The translations under genes and the position numbers were made by a program. From Deltaproteobacteria bacterium (GTDB lineage: Bacteria; Desulfobacterota; Binatia; Binatales; Binataceae): DNA of 64,000 bases. Position 1 is the stretch's first letter. Every line of letters starts with the position of its first letter. The notes under the pieces were generated by a model. The model was given only the letters and a program-made list of their open reading frames with translations, ran no database searches and was not told where the DNA came from. This document shows, in pieces, positions 52,021 through 61,906 of the stretch. The stretch is from assembly GCA_021799495.1 (NCBI GenBank), contig JAJZAI010000004.1, positions 55,017-119,016 on the forward strand, in the 5' to 3' direction.

Positions 52021-52719
52021 ATGGAGATTATCAATCCGGTCGAAATCGTGACAGCAACGATTGCGGCGCTTGCGCAACGCGCCCGCGCCGGGCAGATTTC
52101 TCGGGCGATGCATCCGATTTTGTGGCGGCTCCGTTTCGCCGTACGGCGTCCCGGACGTGAGCAGGTGCGCGAGTTTATTCTGGCGCGGATGCCGCGCGGC
52201 GGCGCCGTCGCCGAGATTGGCGTCGATTTGGGCGATTTTTCCGCCAAAATCCTGAAGATAAATCGGCCGCGCGCGCTTCACTTGATCGACCCATGGATGG
52301 TCGAAGGCGGCGAATATGGCCAGTTCGCCGGCGCCGGCCGCACTTCCGCGGCGGGAGCGGCGCGCGCCCTGAAAGCGCCCGAGCGTTACGATTTCGTGCG
52401 CCAGCGCCTCGCGAAAGAAATCGCGAATGGACAAGTGATGGTCCATCGTGAGGATTCGCGCGTGGTTGCCGCGACCTTCGCGGACGCGAGCCTCGATTGG
52501 GTCTATATCGACGGCAATCATTCCTACGAGTACGTAAAGGCCGATCTTGAAGGCTATTTCCCCAAGGTCAAGGCGGGCGGCTATATCGTCTGCGACGACT
52601 ATCATTATGCGGGCTTCTGGGATGACGGCGTGACGCGCGCGGTGGACGAATTTGTCGCGGCCGGCGCCGTCCGGCCGATCTTCAAACGGCGTTCGCAATT
52701 CGTGATGCGCAAACGCTAG
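52021..52719 (+). CDS. Class I SAM-dependent methyltransferase
   Basis: A 232-residue Rossmann methyltransferase (Methyltransf_24 type). The SAM site is VAEIGVDLGDFSAKILK, and LDWVYIDGNHSYEYVKADL with VCDDYHYAG forms the acidic loop/motif region. The N-terminal 30 residues are variable. The start at 52021 leaves 5 bp to the divergent ViaA-like start; an internal ATG at 52108 is possible. Substrate not evident. Confidence 0.85.
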   Translation: MEIINPVEIVTATIAALAQRARAGQISRAMHPILWRLRFAVRRPGREQVREFILARMPRGGAVAEIGVDLGDFSAKILKINRPRALHLIDPWMVEGGEYGQFAGAGRTSAAGAARALKAPERYDFVRQRLAKEIANGQVMVHREDSRVVAATFADASLDWVYIDGNHSYEYVKADLEGYFPKVKAGGYIVCDDYHYAGFWDDGVTRAVDEFVAAGAVRPIFKRRSQFVMRKR

Positions 52720-52756
52720 GCTGTGGAAAACTTCGTAACAGTAAGGTATTCGCGCA

Positions 52757-52785
52757 TGCTCGGCCGCCCTGTGGTCGGCCGAGCA
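52757..52785. promoter_or_regulatory. Palindrome upstream of hrcA with CIRCE-like spacing
   Basis: TGCTCGGCCG and CGGCCGAGCA are perfect 10-bp arms separated by 9 bases, the same geometry as CIRCE (9-bp arms, 9-base spacer), but the sequence does not match TTAGCACTC/GAGTGCTAA. It ends one base before CTTGAA. It could be a variant HrcA operator or the terminator hairpin of the methyltransferase gene (no U-tract). Confidence 0.5.
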
Positions 52786-52815
52786 CTTGAACCCGACCGC
52801 GCTCGCGTAACAATA
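52786..52815 (+). promoter_or_regulatory. Candidate promoter of hrcA heat-shock block
   Basis: CTTGAA at 52786-52791 fits sigma32 or sigma70 -35 elements. A -10-like AT-rich run (TAACAATAAT) lies about 17-19 bp downstream. No CCCCAT sigma32 -10 is seen. Together with the palindrome just upstream it is the likely control point for the heat-shock genes. Confidence 0.45.
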
Positions 52816-52880
52816 ATGTAACAGGGTGGCGGATCCTCGAATCCCGACCGATCCGCCGCGACGACGACGCGCTGCGAAAG

Positions 52881-53930
52881 ATGGCTGTCGGCGAAGGAAA
52901 TAGCGAGCTCACGCGGCGGCAGCATGCGCTGCTGATGGCGATGTTGCAGGAGTTTATCGCGACTGCGGAGCCGATCGGATCGCATCAGTTGGCCGCGCGG
53001 CATCCTTTGGGCGTCCGCGCGGCGATGGTGCGGAATCTGATGGGCGAACTGGAAGATTCCGGATTTCTGCATCAGCCGCATACGTCGGCCGGCCGCGTCC
53101 CGACCGAAAAAGCCTTTCGCTACTACGTCGACCAACTGATTCCGCCGCCGCCAATCGCGTATCAGGACCGCACCCAGATCGAGCTGCATTATTCCGTCAC
53201 CTCGGGCGACGTGAACGCGACCATTCGCGACACCTCGCGCCTGCTGGCCCTGATGACCGGGCAGGCGGCGCTGGTGACGGCCCCGCGCCTCGATGCGGCC
53301 CGGCTCGAGCGCGTCACGTTTATCCGGATGCGCGAGCGGACGGTGCTGGCGGTTTTTGTCGCCGTGGCCGGCGGCGTGCATCATCGGCTGATCGATTCCG
53401 ACACGGACCATACGCAGGACGAACTCGATCGGATGGCGGCATACCTGAATGAATCCCTGAGTGGCCGCACGCTCGAACAGGCGCGGCGCTGGATCGAGGA
53501 GCGCTTGGGCGAAGAACGGGCAAAATACGACAGTTTTGCCCGCGCTGCGTTGATATTGGGCGGCGCGATCGCGCAACCGTGGAATCTCGCTGAGGTTTAT
53601 GTCGAGGGCAGCAGCAAGGCCGTGGAACAGCCGGAGTTCGCGAGTGCGGCGCGGATGCGGGAGTTGCTGCGGGCGCTTGAAGACAAAACCGCGCTGCTGG
53701 ATTTGCTCGAACGTACGCTGACCGGAGAGCGGCGCACGATGGTCTCGATCGGGTCGGAGAATTTCGACGGCCGGCTCGCGGCGTTCAGCGTGATCGCGGC
53801 GCCCTATGCAAGCGGCGTGATGCCGCTCGGGAGCGTGGCGATTGTCGGCCCGGTCAGGATGGACTACGAGCGGGTGATTCCGCTGGTCGATTACATGGCG
53901 CGGCGGTTGTCGCGCGTCCTTGAAGATTAG
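52881..53930 (+). CDS. hrcA: Heat-inducible transcription repressor HrcA
   Basis: A 349-residue repressor. The N-terminal winged helix includes TAEPIGSHQLA and GFLHQPHTSAGRVPTEKAFRYYVD, the HrcA signature; the remainder is the GAF-like dimer domain. In other bacteria it binds CIRCE and represses dnaK and groE operons, with GroE as cofactor. Here it heads the dnaK block. A palindrome with CIRCE spacing lies about 100 bp upstream; the ribosome site is weak. Confidence 0.95.
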   Translation: MAVGEGNSELTRRQHALLMAMLQEFIATAEPIGSHQLAARHPLGVRAAMVRNLMGELEDSGFLHQPHTSAGRVPTEKAFRYYVDQLIPPPPIAYQDRTQIELHYSVTSGDVNATIRDTSRLLALMTGQAALVTAPRLDAARLERVTFIRMRERTVLAVFVAVAGGVHHRLIDSDTDHTQDELDRMAAYLNESLSGRTLEQARRWIEERLGEERAKYDSFARAALILGGAIAQPWNLAEVYVEGSSKAVEQPEFASAARMRELLRALEDKTALLDLLERTLTGERRTMVSIGSENFDGRLAAFSVIAAPYASGVMPLGSVAIVGPVRMDYERVIPLVDYMARRLSRVLED

Positions 53931-54090
53931 GCGCACTGCGCAAATTTCCCTCCGGCGCGGACGGCGCAGATAATTTCAGCGTTGTACGGTAAATGGCGCC
54001 ACTTGGCGCCCTTGCGCGCTATCAGGCGCAATCCCTTGTTGGCGGACGGCCGGCAACTCGCGTATATCATCGGCGGGGAGGAAAACCCGC

Positions 54091-54441
54091 ATGAAAACGA
54101 TCGTTTTTGCGACCGTCGCCGCTTTGGCGGCGGCCTTGGTAGGTTCTGGAACGGCGCACGCGATCCGGCTGAACTGTCCGCAGGCGCTGCATGTCAAGGC
54201 GGTCGAGCCGCCCTATCCATGGGAAAATGTTCCATACAGCGAAGCTGTGCTCCATTTCGCCGAGGCGTCGTATAGTTGCTCCAATGGCACCTGCACGCTC
54301 AGTTGCGCATATTCGACTCCCGGTAGCATCTATACGCTAATCAAGCTCAAAGTTCCGCCGGGGACCTGTCATTACACGAACGAAGGCAACAGTTTCGATT
54401 GCACGTCGTTGCCGCCGGAGCACTCCAAGCGGCGCCGCTAG
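54091..54441 (+). CDS. Small secreted Cys-containing protein
   Basis: A 116-residue exported protein with a clear signal peptide (FATVAALAAALVGSGTAHA) and a mature part of about 93 residues containing six cysteines (YSCSNGTCTLSCAY ... GTCHYTN ... FDCTS) likely forming disulfides. A strong GGGGAGGA site and a TATATC box precede the ATG. No family recognised. It lies between hrcA and grpE, so it may be heat-induced. Confidence 0.7.
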   Translation: MKTIVFATVAALAAALVGSGTAHAIRLNCPQALHVKAVEPPYPWENVPYSEAVLHFAEASYSCSNGTCTLSCAYSTPGSIYTLIKLKVPPGTCHYTNEGNSFDCTSLPPEHSKRRR

Positions 54442-54573
54442 GCGGCCGAATCGGCGTGCTTGCGATCGCTACGGCGGTTTAATCGCCGAAGCGTGCGGGT
54501 TCGGGCGTCGATTTGGCGAAATTGCCGCGACGCCCCTTGGCGGCGCGACGGATGATGCTTAATTTCTTTGCGG

Positions 54574-55188
54574 ATGGATTCTTCGCCAATGCATAAACAT
54601 TCGAAATCTGTGGAGCAGGAACGGCACGAGGATGGATCGGCGGAGGCGGCGCAGGGCGTCGCCGGCGAAGTCGAACGCCTTACCGCGGCTCTGGCCGATA
54701 AGGAAAAAGAAATCTCCGAGCTGAAAGACAAATATTTGCGCGTGCTTGCCGATGCCGAAAACGCGCGCAAGCGAATCCGCCAGCAGAGCGAGGATTCGAT
54801 TCGTATTCAGCGCGAGAATTTCCTGCGCGATCTGTTGCCGGTCGCAGACAATCTGGAACGCGCGGTCGAGGCGGCGCGCACGTCGTCGGGCGACAGCCAA
54901 TCCATCGCCGCCGGCATCGAGATGGTGCTGCGGGCGATGCTGGATTTTATGAAGGGGCATGGCGTGACGCAGATCAACGCCGTCGGCCAGCCTTTCGATC
55001 CGCAGTTGCATGAAGCGGTCGACCAGACGCCGACCGAGGCGCATCCGCCCAACACGGTTATCAGCGAGCATCATCGCGGATATCAGATCGGCGACCGGAT
55101 GCTGCGGCCGGCGCGGGTGACGGTCGCGCGGCGGCCGGAAGGCGGTTCGCCGCAAGACGGCGAAAATAACGGCGGCGCGATCCATTGA
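54574..55188 (+). CDS. grpE: Nucleotide exchange factor GrpE
   Basis: A 204-residue DnaK cofactor. The coiled coil EKEISELKDKYLRVLADAENARKR is near residues 45-70 and the C-terminal beta-wing includes FDPQLHEAV, TVISEHHRGYQIGDRMLRPA, GrpE's signature. It speeds ADP release from DnaK. The start is uncertain (ATG 54574 or 54589, TTG 54568); no strong ribosome site. It precedes dnaK by 46 bp. Confidence 0.94.
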   Translation: MDSSPMHKHSKSVEQERHEDGSAEAAQGVAGEVERLTAALADKEKEISELKDKYLRVLADAENARKRIRQQSEDSIRIQRENFLRDLLPVADNLERAVEAARTSSGDSQSIAAGIEMVLRAMLDFMKGHGVTQINAVGQPFDPQLHEAVDQTPTEAHPPNTVISEHHRGYQIGDRMLRPARVTVARRPEGGSPQDGENNGGAIH

Positions 55189-55234
55189 AATGCGCCAAAA
55201 CGTGATTATCGATTTGATCGAGGGTCTTTAAGAA

Positions 55235-57166
<1,932 letters not shown>

Positions 57167-57207
57167 GTCGCACGGGCCGGGCTCGGCGCGGATCAAAAAC
57201 CGGCTTT

Positions 57208-57234
57208 GGCGCGAGGAGTCTTACTTCCCGCGCC
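57208..57234 (+). terminator. Small hairpin between dnaK and dnaJ
   Basis: GGCGCG (57208-57213) and CGCGCC (57229-57234) pair across a 15-base loop, followed by GAAGTTTATTA. It could attenuate or process the dnaK-dnaJ transcript; the stem is short and the tail weak. Confidence 0.3.
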
Positions 57235-57258
57235 GAAGTTTATTAGGATAGCTGCGCG

Positions 57259-58392
57259 ATGGCGGCCGCGAAGAAGCGCGACTATTACGAAGTTCTGGGG
57301 CTTGGGCGGGGCGCCGCCGAGGACGAAATCAAAAAGGCCTATCGCAGGCTTGCCGTCCAGTTCCATCCGGATCGCAATCCCGGCGACAAACAGTCCGAGG
57401 AGCGCTTCAAGGAAGTCAACGAAGCGTATCAAGTCCTTTCCGATCCCGAGAAACGCGCGCAATACGATCGCTTCGGCCATGCGGCTTTTCAGGGCCAGCA
57501 AGGCCCCGGCGGATTCGGGGGCTTCGATTTCACGCAGGGCTTCGAGGAAGTCTTCTCGGATATTTTCGGCGATTTCTTTGGCGCCGGACGGGGCCGTTCG
57601 CGCTCGCGCAGCCGCCGCGGCGACGACCTGCGCTACGACCTAGAAGTGGAGTTCGAGGAGGCCGCGCGCGGCGCCGAAAAGGTAATCAAATTCCAGCGGC
57701 TCACGGTATGCGACGCCTGCAACGGCACGCGCGCGCGCGGCGGGGGCGAGGGCGTCAAGACCTGTCCGAACTGCCGCGGCGCCGGCCAGGTGCGCACGCA
57801 GCAGGGCTTTTTTTCGATCGCGACGACTTGCGGACAATGCCGCGGCGAAGGAACGATAATCGCCGACCCTTGCACGAAATGTCAGGGGCAGGGGCGGGTG
57901 CGCAAGGCGGTGTCGCTGTCGGTGCGGATTCCGCCGGGCGTGGACAACGGCTCGCGCCTGAAGCTGCGCAACGAAGGCGAAGCGGGCTTCGGCGGCGGCC
58001 CGAGCGGCGATCTTTACGTCGTTGTGCACGTGAAGGAACATCCGCTGTTCGTCCGTCAGGACAACGACGTGGTAATCGAGGCGCCGATCAGCTTTCCGCA
58101 GGCGGCGCTCGGTTCGGAAATCGAAGTGCCGACGCTGGACGGCAAAATCAAGCTGAAAATTCCCGCCGGAACGCAATCGGGCAAGGTGTTCCGCCTCAAG
58201 GGCAAAGGCTTCGTCGATTTGCATGGCTACGGCCGCGGCGACCATCTGGTGCGTATCGTGGTGGAAACGCCGCGCCGCCTGAGCGGCCGCCAGCGCGAAT
58301 TGCTTGAAGAGTTCGCCAAGGCCTCGGGCGAGGACGTGAATCATCCGATGGCCAAGGGGTTCGTCGACAAGCTGAAAGAGATGTTCGGCTGA
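57259..58392 (+). CDS. dnaJ: Chaperone DnaJ
   Basis: A 377-residue type I J-protein. The J-domain has [17 protein letters not shown] (HPD), then a Gly/Phe-rich region with RSRSRSR, and four zinc-finger repeats ([31 protein letters not shown]). The C-terminal beta domain follows ([20 protein letters not shown]). It stimulates DnaK. It lies 92 bp after dnaK and is followed by a strong terminator. Confidence 0.97.
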   Translation: MAAAKKRDYYEVLGLGRGAAEDEIKKAYRRLAVQFHPDRNPGDKQSEERFKEVNEAYQVLSDPEKRAQYDRFGHAAFQGQQGPGGFGGFDFTQGFEEVFSDIFGDFFGAGRGRSRSRSRRGDDLRYDLEVEFEEAARGAEKVIKFQRLTVCDACNGTRARGGGEGVKTCPNCRGAGQVRTQQGFFSIATTCGQCRGEGTIIADPCTKCQGQGRVRKAVSLSVRIPPGVDNGSRLKLRNEGEAGFGGGPSGDLYVVVHVKEHPLFVRQDNDVVIEAPISFPQAALGSEIEVPTLDGKIKLKIPAGTQSGKVFRLKGKGFVDLHGYGRGDHLVRIVVETPRRLSGRQRELLEEFAKASGEDVNHPMAKGFVDKLKEMFG

Positions 58393-58430
58393 CCGCGCGG
58401 CGCCGGACGAATGATTCACGCCGGATTTGC

Positions 58431-58463
58431 GGCGCGCCCGTCGGGCGCGCCGTTTTCATTTTT
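58431..58463 (+). terminator. Rho-independent terminator after dnaJ
   Basis: GGCGCGCCC (58431-58439), loop GTC, GGGCGCGCC (58443-58451): a perfect 9-bp stem followed by GTTTTCATTTTT. It ends the hrcA-grpE-dnaK-dnaJ transcript before the hsp20 genes, so those need their own promoter. Confidence 0.9.
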
Positions 58464-58514
58464 GCTGAAATAAATAAATCGTACGCGCACAGGCGTTTTT
58501 CGCATTCGCCGGCC

Positions 58515-58542
58515 TTGACGCGGCGGCGAGCGTGATTAATTT
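58515..58542 (+). promoter_or_regulatory. Promoter of the hsp20 pair
   Basis: TTGACG (58515-58520) and TAATTT (58537-58542) are 16 bp apart, in an otherwise GC-rich region just after the dnaJ terminator. CTTGAC also resembles a sigma32 -35. It would drive both hsp20 genes. Confidence 0.55.
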
Positions 58543-58549
58543 CCGCTTA

Positions 58550-58582
58550 GAGCGGCCGCTCGAAAATCTCTCGAACAGGAGG
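58550..58582 (+). promoter_or_regulatory. hsp20 leader hairpins, possible RNA thermometer
   Basis: The 12-bp palindrome GAGCGGCCGCTC (58550-58561) is followed by CTCT (58568-58571), which can pair with GGAG of the Shine-Dalgarno (58578-58581) around a 6-base loop. Weak pairing that hides the ribosome site is the design of ROSE-type thermometers common in small heat-shock genes. Only four pairs, one G-U, so this is speculative. Confidence 0.3.
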
Positions 58583-58588
58583 CTTGCG

Positions 58589-59032
58589 ATGGCGCTGATT
58601 CGTTGGGAACAGTTCGATCCGGTCGGCAGCATGCTGGCGTTGCAGGAGGAGCTCGGCCGGGTGTTGCGCAATCCCGCTTACAATCTGGGTCTTTCGGGTT
58701 ACGGAGCCTATCCGCCAATCAATATTTTCGATGACGGCGAAGGCCTGGCGATTATGGCCGAATTGCCGGGCGTGGAGCCTGCGAGCGTCAACCTGGTCGC
58801 GCAGCGGAATACGCTTACGCTCACTGGAAACCGCGCGCGCGAGGAGGAGAAGGCGCCTGGCGCGTTCCATCGGCGGGAGCGCGAATTCGGCGAGTTCTCG
58901 CGGTCCATCCAATTGTCCGAGGGGCTGGATCTCGAAAAGGCCACGGCGCGGTTCGAGTCGGGCGTGCTGACCGTGAAGATTCCGAAGTCGCCGGAAGCGA
59001 AGCCGCGGCAGATCGCGGTCGAAACCGCCTGA
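58589..59032 (+). CDS. Hsp20/alpha-crystallin small heat-shock protein
   Basis: A 147-residue small heat-shock protein. The alpha-crystallin domain runs from about residue 45 (INIFDDGEGLAIMAELPGVEP) to the end, with FSRSIQLSEGLDLEKATARFESGVLTV carrying the conserved A-x-x-x-n-G-v-L motif. The ATG at 58589 follows AGGAGG. It forms oligomers that hold unfolded proteins for DnaK. The second hsp20 is 33 bp downstream. Confidence 0.95.
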   Translation: MALIRWEQFDPVGSMLALQEELGRVLRNPAYNLGLSGYGAYPPINIFDDGEGLAIMAELPGVEPASVNLVAQRNTLTLTGNRAREEEKAPGAFHRREREFGEFSRSIQLSEGLDLEKATARFESGVLTVKIPKSPEAKPRQIAVETA

Positions 59033-59065
59033 AGCCGCAGGGAATGCGCAAAGGAGGGAGTCGTC

Positions 59066-59467
59066 ATGACGCCGGAGCAGGAAATCGCCACGCGCGAAAA
59101 ACAGGAAGTTCAGGGCGCGGAAAAGACGCGGCCGGGCCGTTATTTCGTGCCCGCCGTCGATATTCGGGAAAACGAGAACGAGCTTAAGCTGTGGGCGGAT
59201 ATGCCGGGCGTTTCGGAAAAAGACGCCGAGGTCTCGCTCAATGACGGCGTGCTTACGATCGCCGGCAAGGTTTCGCCGGCAGCGTACGACAAGCTCTCGC
59301 CGCTTTATACCGAATACAACATCGGCAACTATTTCCGCCAGTTCGAACTCAACGAGGATATCGACGAGGCGCGGATCAAGGCGCGGATGCGCAATGGCGT
59401 GCTCGAAGTCGAATTGCCCAAGCGTGAACATGCGCGGCCGCGGCGAATCGAGGTCAGCGCGGGTTGA
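59066..59467 (+). CDS. Second Hsp20-family protein
   Basis: A 133-residue alpha-crystallin protein, a diverged paralogue of the preceding one (VDIRENENELKLWADMPGVSEKDAEV ... FELNEDIDEARIKARMRNGVLEVELPK). It has the conserved GVLxVxLPK end. AAAGGAGGGA precedes the ATG. Tandem unequal sHsps often co-assemble. The following 164 bp to aroE (convergent) hold no gene. Confidence 0.95.
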   Translation: MTPEQEIATREKQEVQGAEKTRPGRYFVPAVDIRENENELKLWADMPGVSEKDAEVSLNDGVLTIAGKVSPAAYDKLSPLYTEYNIGNYFRQFELNEDIDEARIKARMRNGVLEVELPKREHARPRRIEVSAG

Positions 59468-59631
59468 GCAGGTTGCGCTGAAGCCGGCGGGAGCGCGTGC
59501 GGCAGCCGCAAGAGCGCGGCGCGCGCTCCCGGGCGTGGCGGCGAGGGCCAGCGATGCGGCGAGCAAACCGGCTTGCCGGCTGCTGGCTCTCCGTAGCGCG
59601 ACCGGATTCCAGCGCGGCCGCTGATTGTCGC

Positions 59632-60522
59632 TCAGGTTCGTCCCAGGCGTTCCATCAGCGTGCGGCGCATCAGGCCCGCCGGCGGTTTTACTCCGTTGAA
59701 CAGTTCGAAGGCGAGTTCGCCCTGATTCGCAAGCATCCCCGCGCCGTCGAGCGCGCGGCGGCCGAGCGCGAGCGCGGGCGCCAGAAAGGGCGTCGGTTCG
59801 CGGGCATAGACCATGTCGTAGAACATGCAGGCGGCGGCCGTCGCCGCATACGCGAGCGGCGCGAAGCCGCCGGTCTTGAGGCCCATCGGGGTGGCGTTGA
59901 CGATAAGCGCCGCCGCGCCGATGGTCGCGGAATCGGTTAGCGCGGAGAGGCCGCGCGCTTCGATGGTTTCGCGCGGAGGGCCGCCGCCGCGGCGGGCGAC
60001 GTGGCGCGCGAAACGCCGCGCGAGGCGATTTGCGCGATCGACCGTGCGATTGCAGATCACGATGCGCGCGGCACCCATCCGGATGCAGGCGAGGACGGCC
60101 GACGGCGCCGCGCCGCCCGCGCCAACGATAATCGCCGTGCGGTCGTTCAAATCGACGCGGTTTTCGCGCAGGTCGGCTTCGAGTCCGCGCGCGTCGGTGT
60201 TGTCGCCATGCAGCTCGCCCGCGCGATTGATCACGCAATTGACGGCGGCGAGCAGGCGCGCCTCGTCGCTCAGATGGGCCATCATCCGGAGCGCGCGTTC
60301 CTTGTGCGGCACGGTCAGGTTCACGCCGAGCATGCCGAGCGCCGGAATCGCGCGAATCGCCTCGCGCAGCCGCTCGGGCGCGACGTGAAACGCGGCGTAC
60401 GCGCAATCGAGGCCGAGCGCGGCGTATGCCGCGTTATGCATCGCGGGCGACAGCGAATGTTCGACCGGATCGCCGTAAACGGCGCAGAGCCGCGTGCGCC
60501 CGCTGATCGCCGTCGCGGTCAT
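59632..60522 (-). CDS. aroE: Shikimate dehydrogenase
   Basis: A 296-residue enzyme. AVYGDPVEHSLSPAMHNAAY opens the substrate domain; Lys74 in NLTVPHKERAL and Asp110 in GDNTDARGL are the catalytic pair; IIVGAGGAAPSAVLACI binds NADP, and NATPMGLKTGG and ANQGELAFELF complete the family signatures. It makes shikimate for aromatic amino acids. The ATG overlaps the pyrE stop (ATGA). Confidence 0.96.
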   Translation of the reverse strand: MTATAISGRTRLCAVYGDPVEHSLSPAMHNAAYAALGLDCAYAAFHVAPERLREAIRAIPALGMLGVNLTVPHKERALRMMAHLSDEARLLAAVNCVINRAGELHGDNTDARGLEADLRENRVDLNDRTAIIVGAGGAAPSAVLACIRMGAARIVICNRTVDRANRLARRFARHVARRGGGPPRETIEARGLSALTDSATIGAAALIVNATPMGLKTGGFAPLAYAATAAACMFYDMVYAREPTPFLAPALALGRRALDGAGMLANQGELAFELFNGVKPPAGLMRRTLMERLGRT

Positions 60523-61094
60523 GCCGATCCGGAACGGCCGTGACGGGCGGCGGCGCGCACCTGTTCGGCGGTGAAGAGGTAGCGATAGGCAAGGCCGGCG
60601 CCGGCGAAGGCTTGTGCGGCGCCTTCGCCGCGTTCGACGAGCGCGAAAGCGTGCGTGACGGCGGCGCCGGCGGCGCGCATCGCCGCGACCGCCTGCAGGC
60701 TGGAACCGCCGGTGGTGATGGTATCGTCGATGACGCCGGTCGCGCGATCTTTGCGGAAGGCGCCCTCGATTTGCTGTTGCAGGCCGTGCGCCTTCAGCTC
60801 TTTGCGCACGAAGAAGCCGGTGAGGTCGTAGCCGTGGCGCCACGCGGCGGCGACGATCGCGTCGGTCACGGGCAGCGCTCCGGCGGCCATCCCGCCGATT
60901 TGTCCGATTCGCTCCGCGCGCACCAGTTCGAGCATCAGTTCGCCCGCGAGATGGGCGCCGCGCGGCAGATAGAGCGTGCGCTTGCAATCGATGTAGTAGT
61001 TCGAGGCGCGGCCGGAAGCGAGCGTCAGTTCGCGTTCGAAATAGGATTCGCGCGCCAGCAACTGGAGGAGTTCGTCGCGTTCGTTCGGATTCAT
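60519..61094 (-). CDS. pyrE: Orotate phosphoribosyltransferase
   Basis: A 191-residue PRTase. SGRASNYYIDCKRTLYLPRG near residues 27-46 and the PRPP motif GVIDDTITTGGSS near 119-131 identify it. It forms OMP in pyrimidine synthesis. I chose the ATG at 61094; the open frame begins nine codons earlier at a TTG. It is translationally coupled to aroE. Confidence 0.94.
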   Translation of the reverse strand: MNPNERDELLQLLARESYFERELTLASGRASNYYIDCKRTLYLPRGAHLAGELMLELVRAERIGQIGGMAAGALPVTDAIVAAAWRHGYDLTGFFVRKELKAHGLQQQIEGAFRKDRATGVIDDTITTGGSSLQAVAAMRAAGAAVTHAFALVERGEGAAQAFAGAGLAYRYLFTAEQVRAAARHGRSGSA

Positions 61095-61197
61095 CGGACA
61101 CCCGCAATCATGATGGCGCAATCATAGCCGGGGAATCGCGCCGTTCAACAGGCGGCGGCCGATAGATTCCGCGCGCCCGCGTGCTATGCTGCGCGCG

Positions 61198-61884
61198 ATG
61201 TTCTTCGGGCCGTTTCTGGCGATGTACGCCATCCTGTTTTTTGTCCTGCTGGCGTTCGTTTTCGTGCTGCTGGAGATAGGCGTGATTCATTACGCCTTCC
61301 AGATGGTGGGCTTGCCGCCGGAACTCGCCCTGCTCGCGCTGCTGGTGAGCCTGATCGGCAGCTATATCAACATCCCGATTACGAAAATCGAGACCGGTTC
61401 GGTCCATGACGTCGAAGTAGTGAACAGTTTCGGCGTGCGTTATCGCGTGCCGATGCGTTACGCGGGCGGAGGCACGACGATTGCGGTGAACGTGGGCGGC
61501 GCGATCGTGCCGGTGCTGATCTCGATTTACGTGCTGGGGCGCCAGCCCGAGGCGATTTTACCCGCGATCTTCGGCGCCGTGATCGTGGCGATGGTGGTGA
61601 ACCGGTTCGCGCGGCCGGTGCCGGGCCTTGGAATCGCGACGCCGATGCTGATACCGCCGATCGTGGCCGCGCTGGTCGCGATCGCGTTTGCGGGCATATT
61701 CCACGTCGCCGCGCACGTTGACGCGGTCGCGTACGTAAGCGGCGTGATCGGCACGCTGGTGGGGGCCGATCTCGTCAATCTGAACAAGCTTGGAGACTTG
61801 GGCGCGCCGGTCGCATCGATCGGCGGCGCGGGCACGTTCGACGGCGTTTTTCTGACCGGGATCGTCGCGGTGCTGCTCGCGTGA
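61198..61884 (+). CDS. DUF1614 membrane protein
   Basis: A 228-residue membrane protein with six or so helices: LAMYAILFFVLLAFVFVLLE, LALLALLVSLIGSYINIPI and others, and the C-terminal GVIGTLVGADLVNLNKLGDLGAPVASIGGAGTFDGVF, the DUF1614 signature. The box GCTATGCT lies 7 bases before this ATG and looks like a -10, so translation may be leaderless; ATG 61186 is an alternative. Function unknown. Confidence 0.85.
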   Translation: MFFGPFLAMYAILFFVLLAFVFVLLEIGVIHYAFQMVGLPPELALLALLVSLIGSYINIPITKIETGSVHDVEVVNSFGVRYRVPMRYAGGGTTIAVNVGGAIVPVLISIYVLGRQPEAILPAIFGAVIVAMVVNRFARPVPGLGIATPMLIPPIVAALVAIAFAGIFHVAAHVDAVAYVSGVIGTLVGADLVNLNKLGDLGAPVASIGGAGTFDGVFLTGIVAVLLA

Positions 61885-61906
61885 ATTGAGTGACCGGCGG
61901 CGCGGA

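Noticed and set aside
50280..52247. 655-residue Arg-rich minus-strand frame
   Set aside because: Shadow of the ViaA-like gene; no motif and extreme composition.
58547..60406. 619-residue minus-strand frame
   Set aside because: Opposite the hsp20 genes and a shadow of aroE; Arg/Ala-rich without domains.
59632..61107. 491-residue open frame containing AroE
   Set aside because: AroE starts at 60522; the N-terminal part is a shadow of pyrE.
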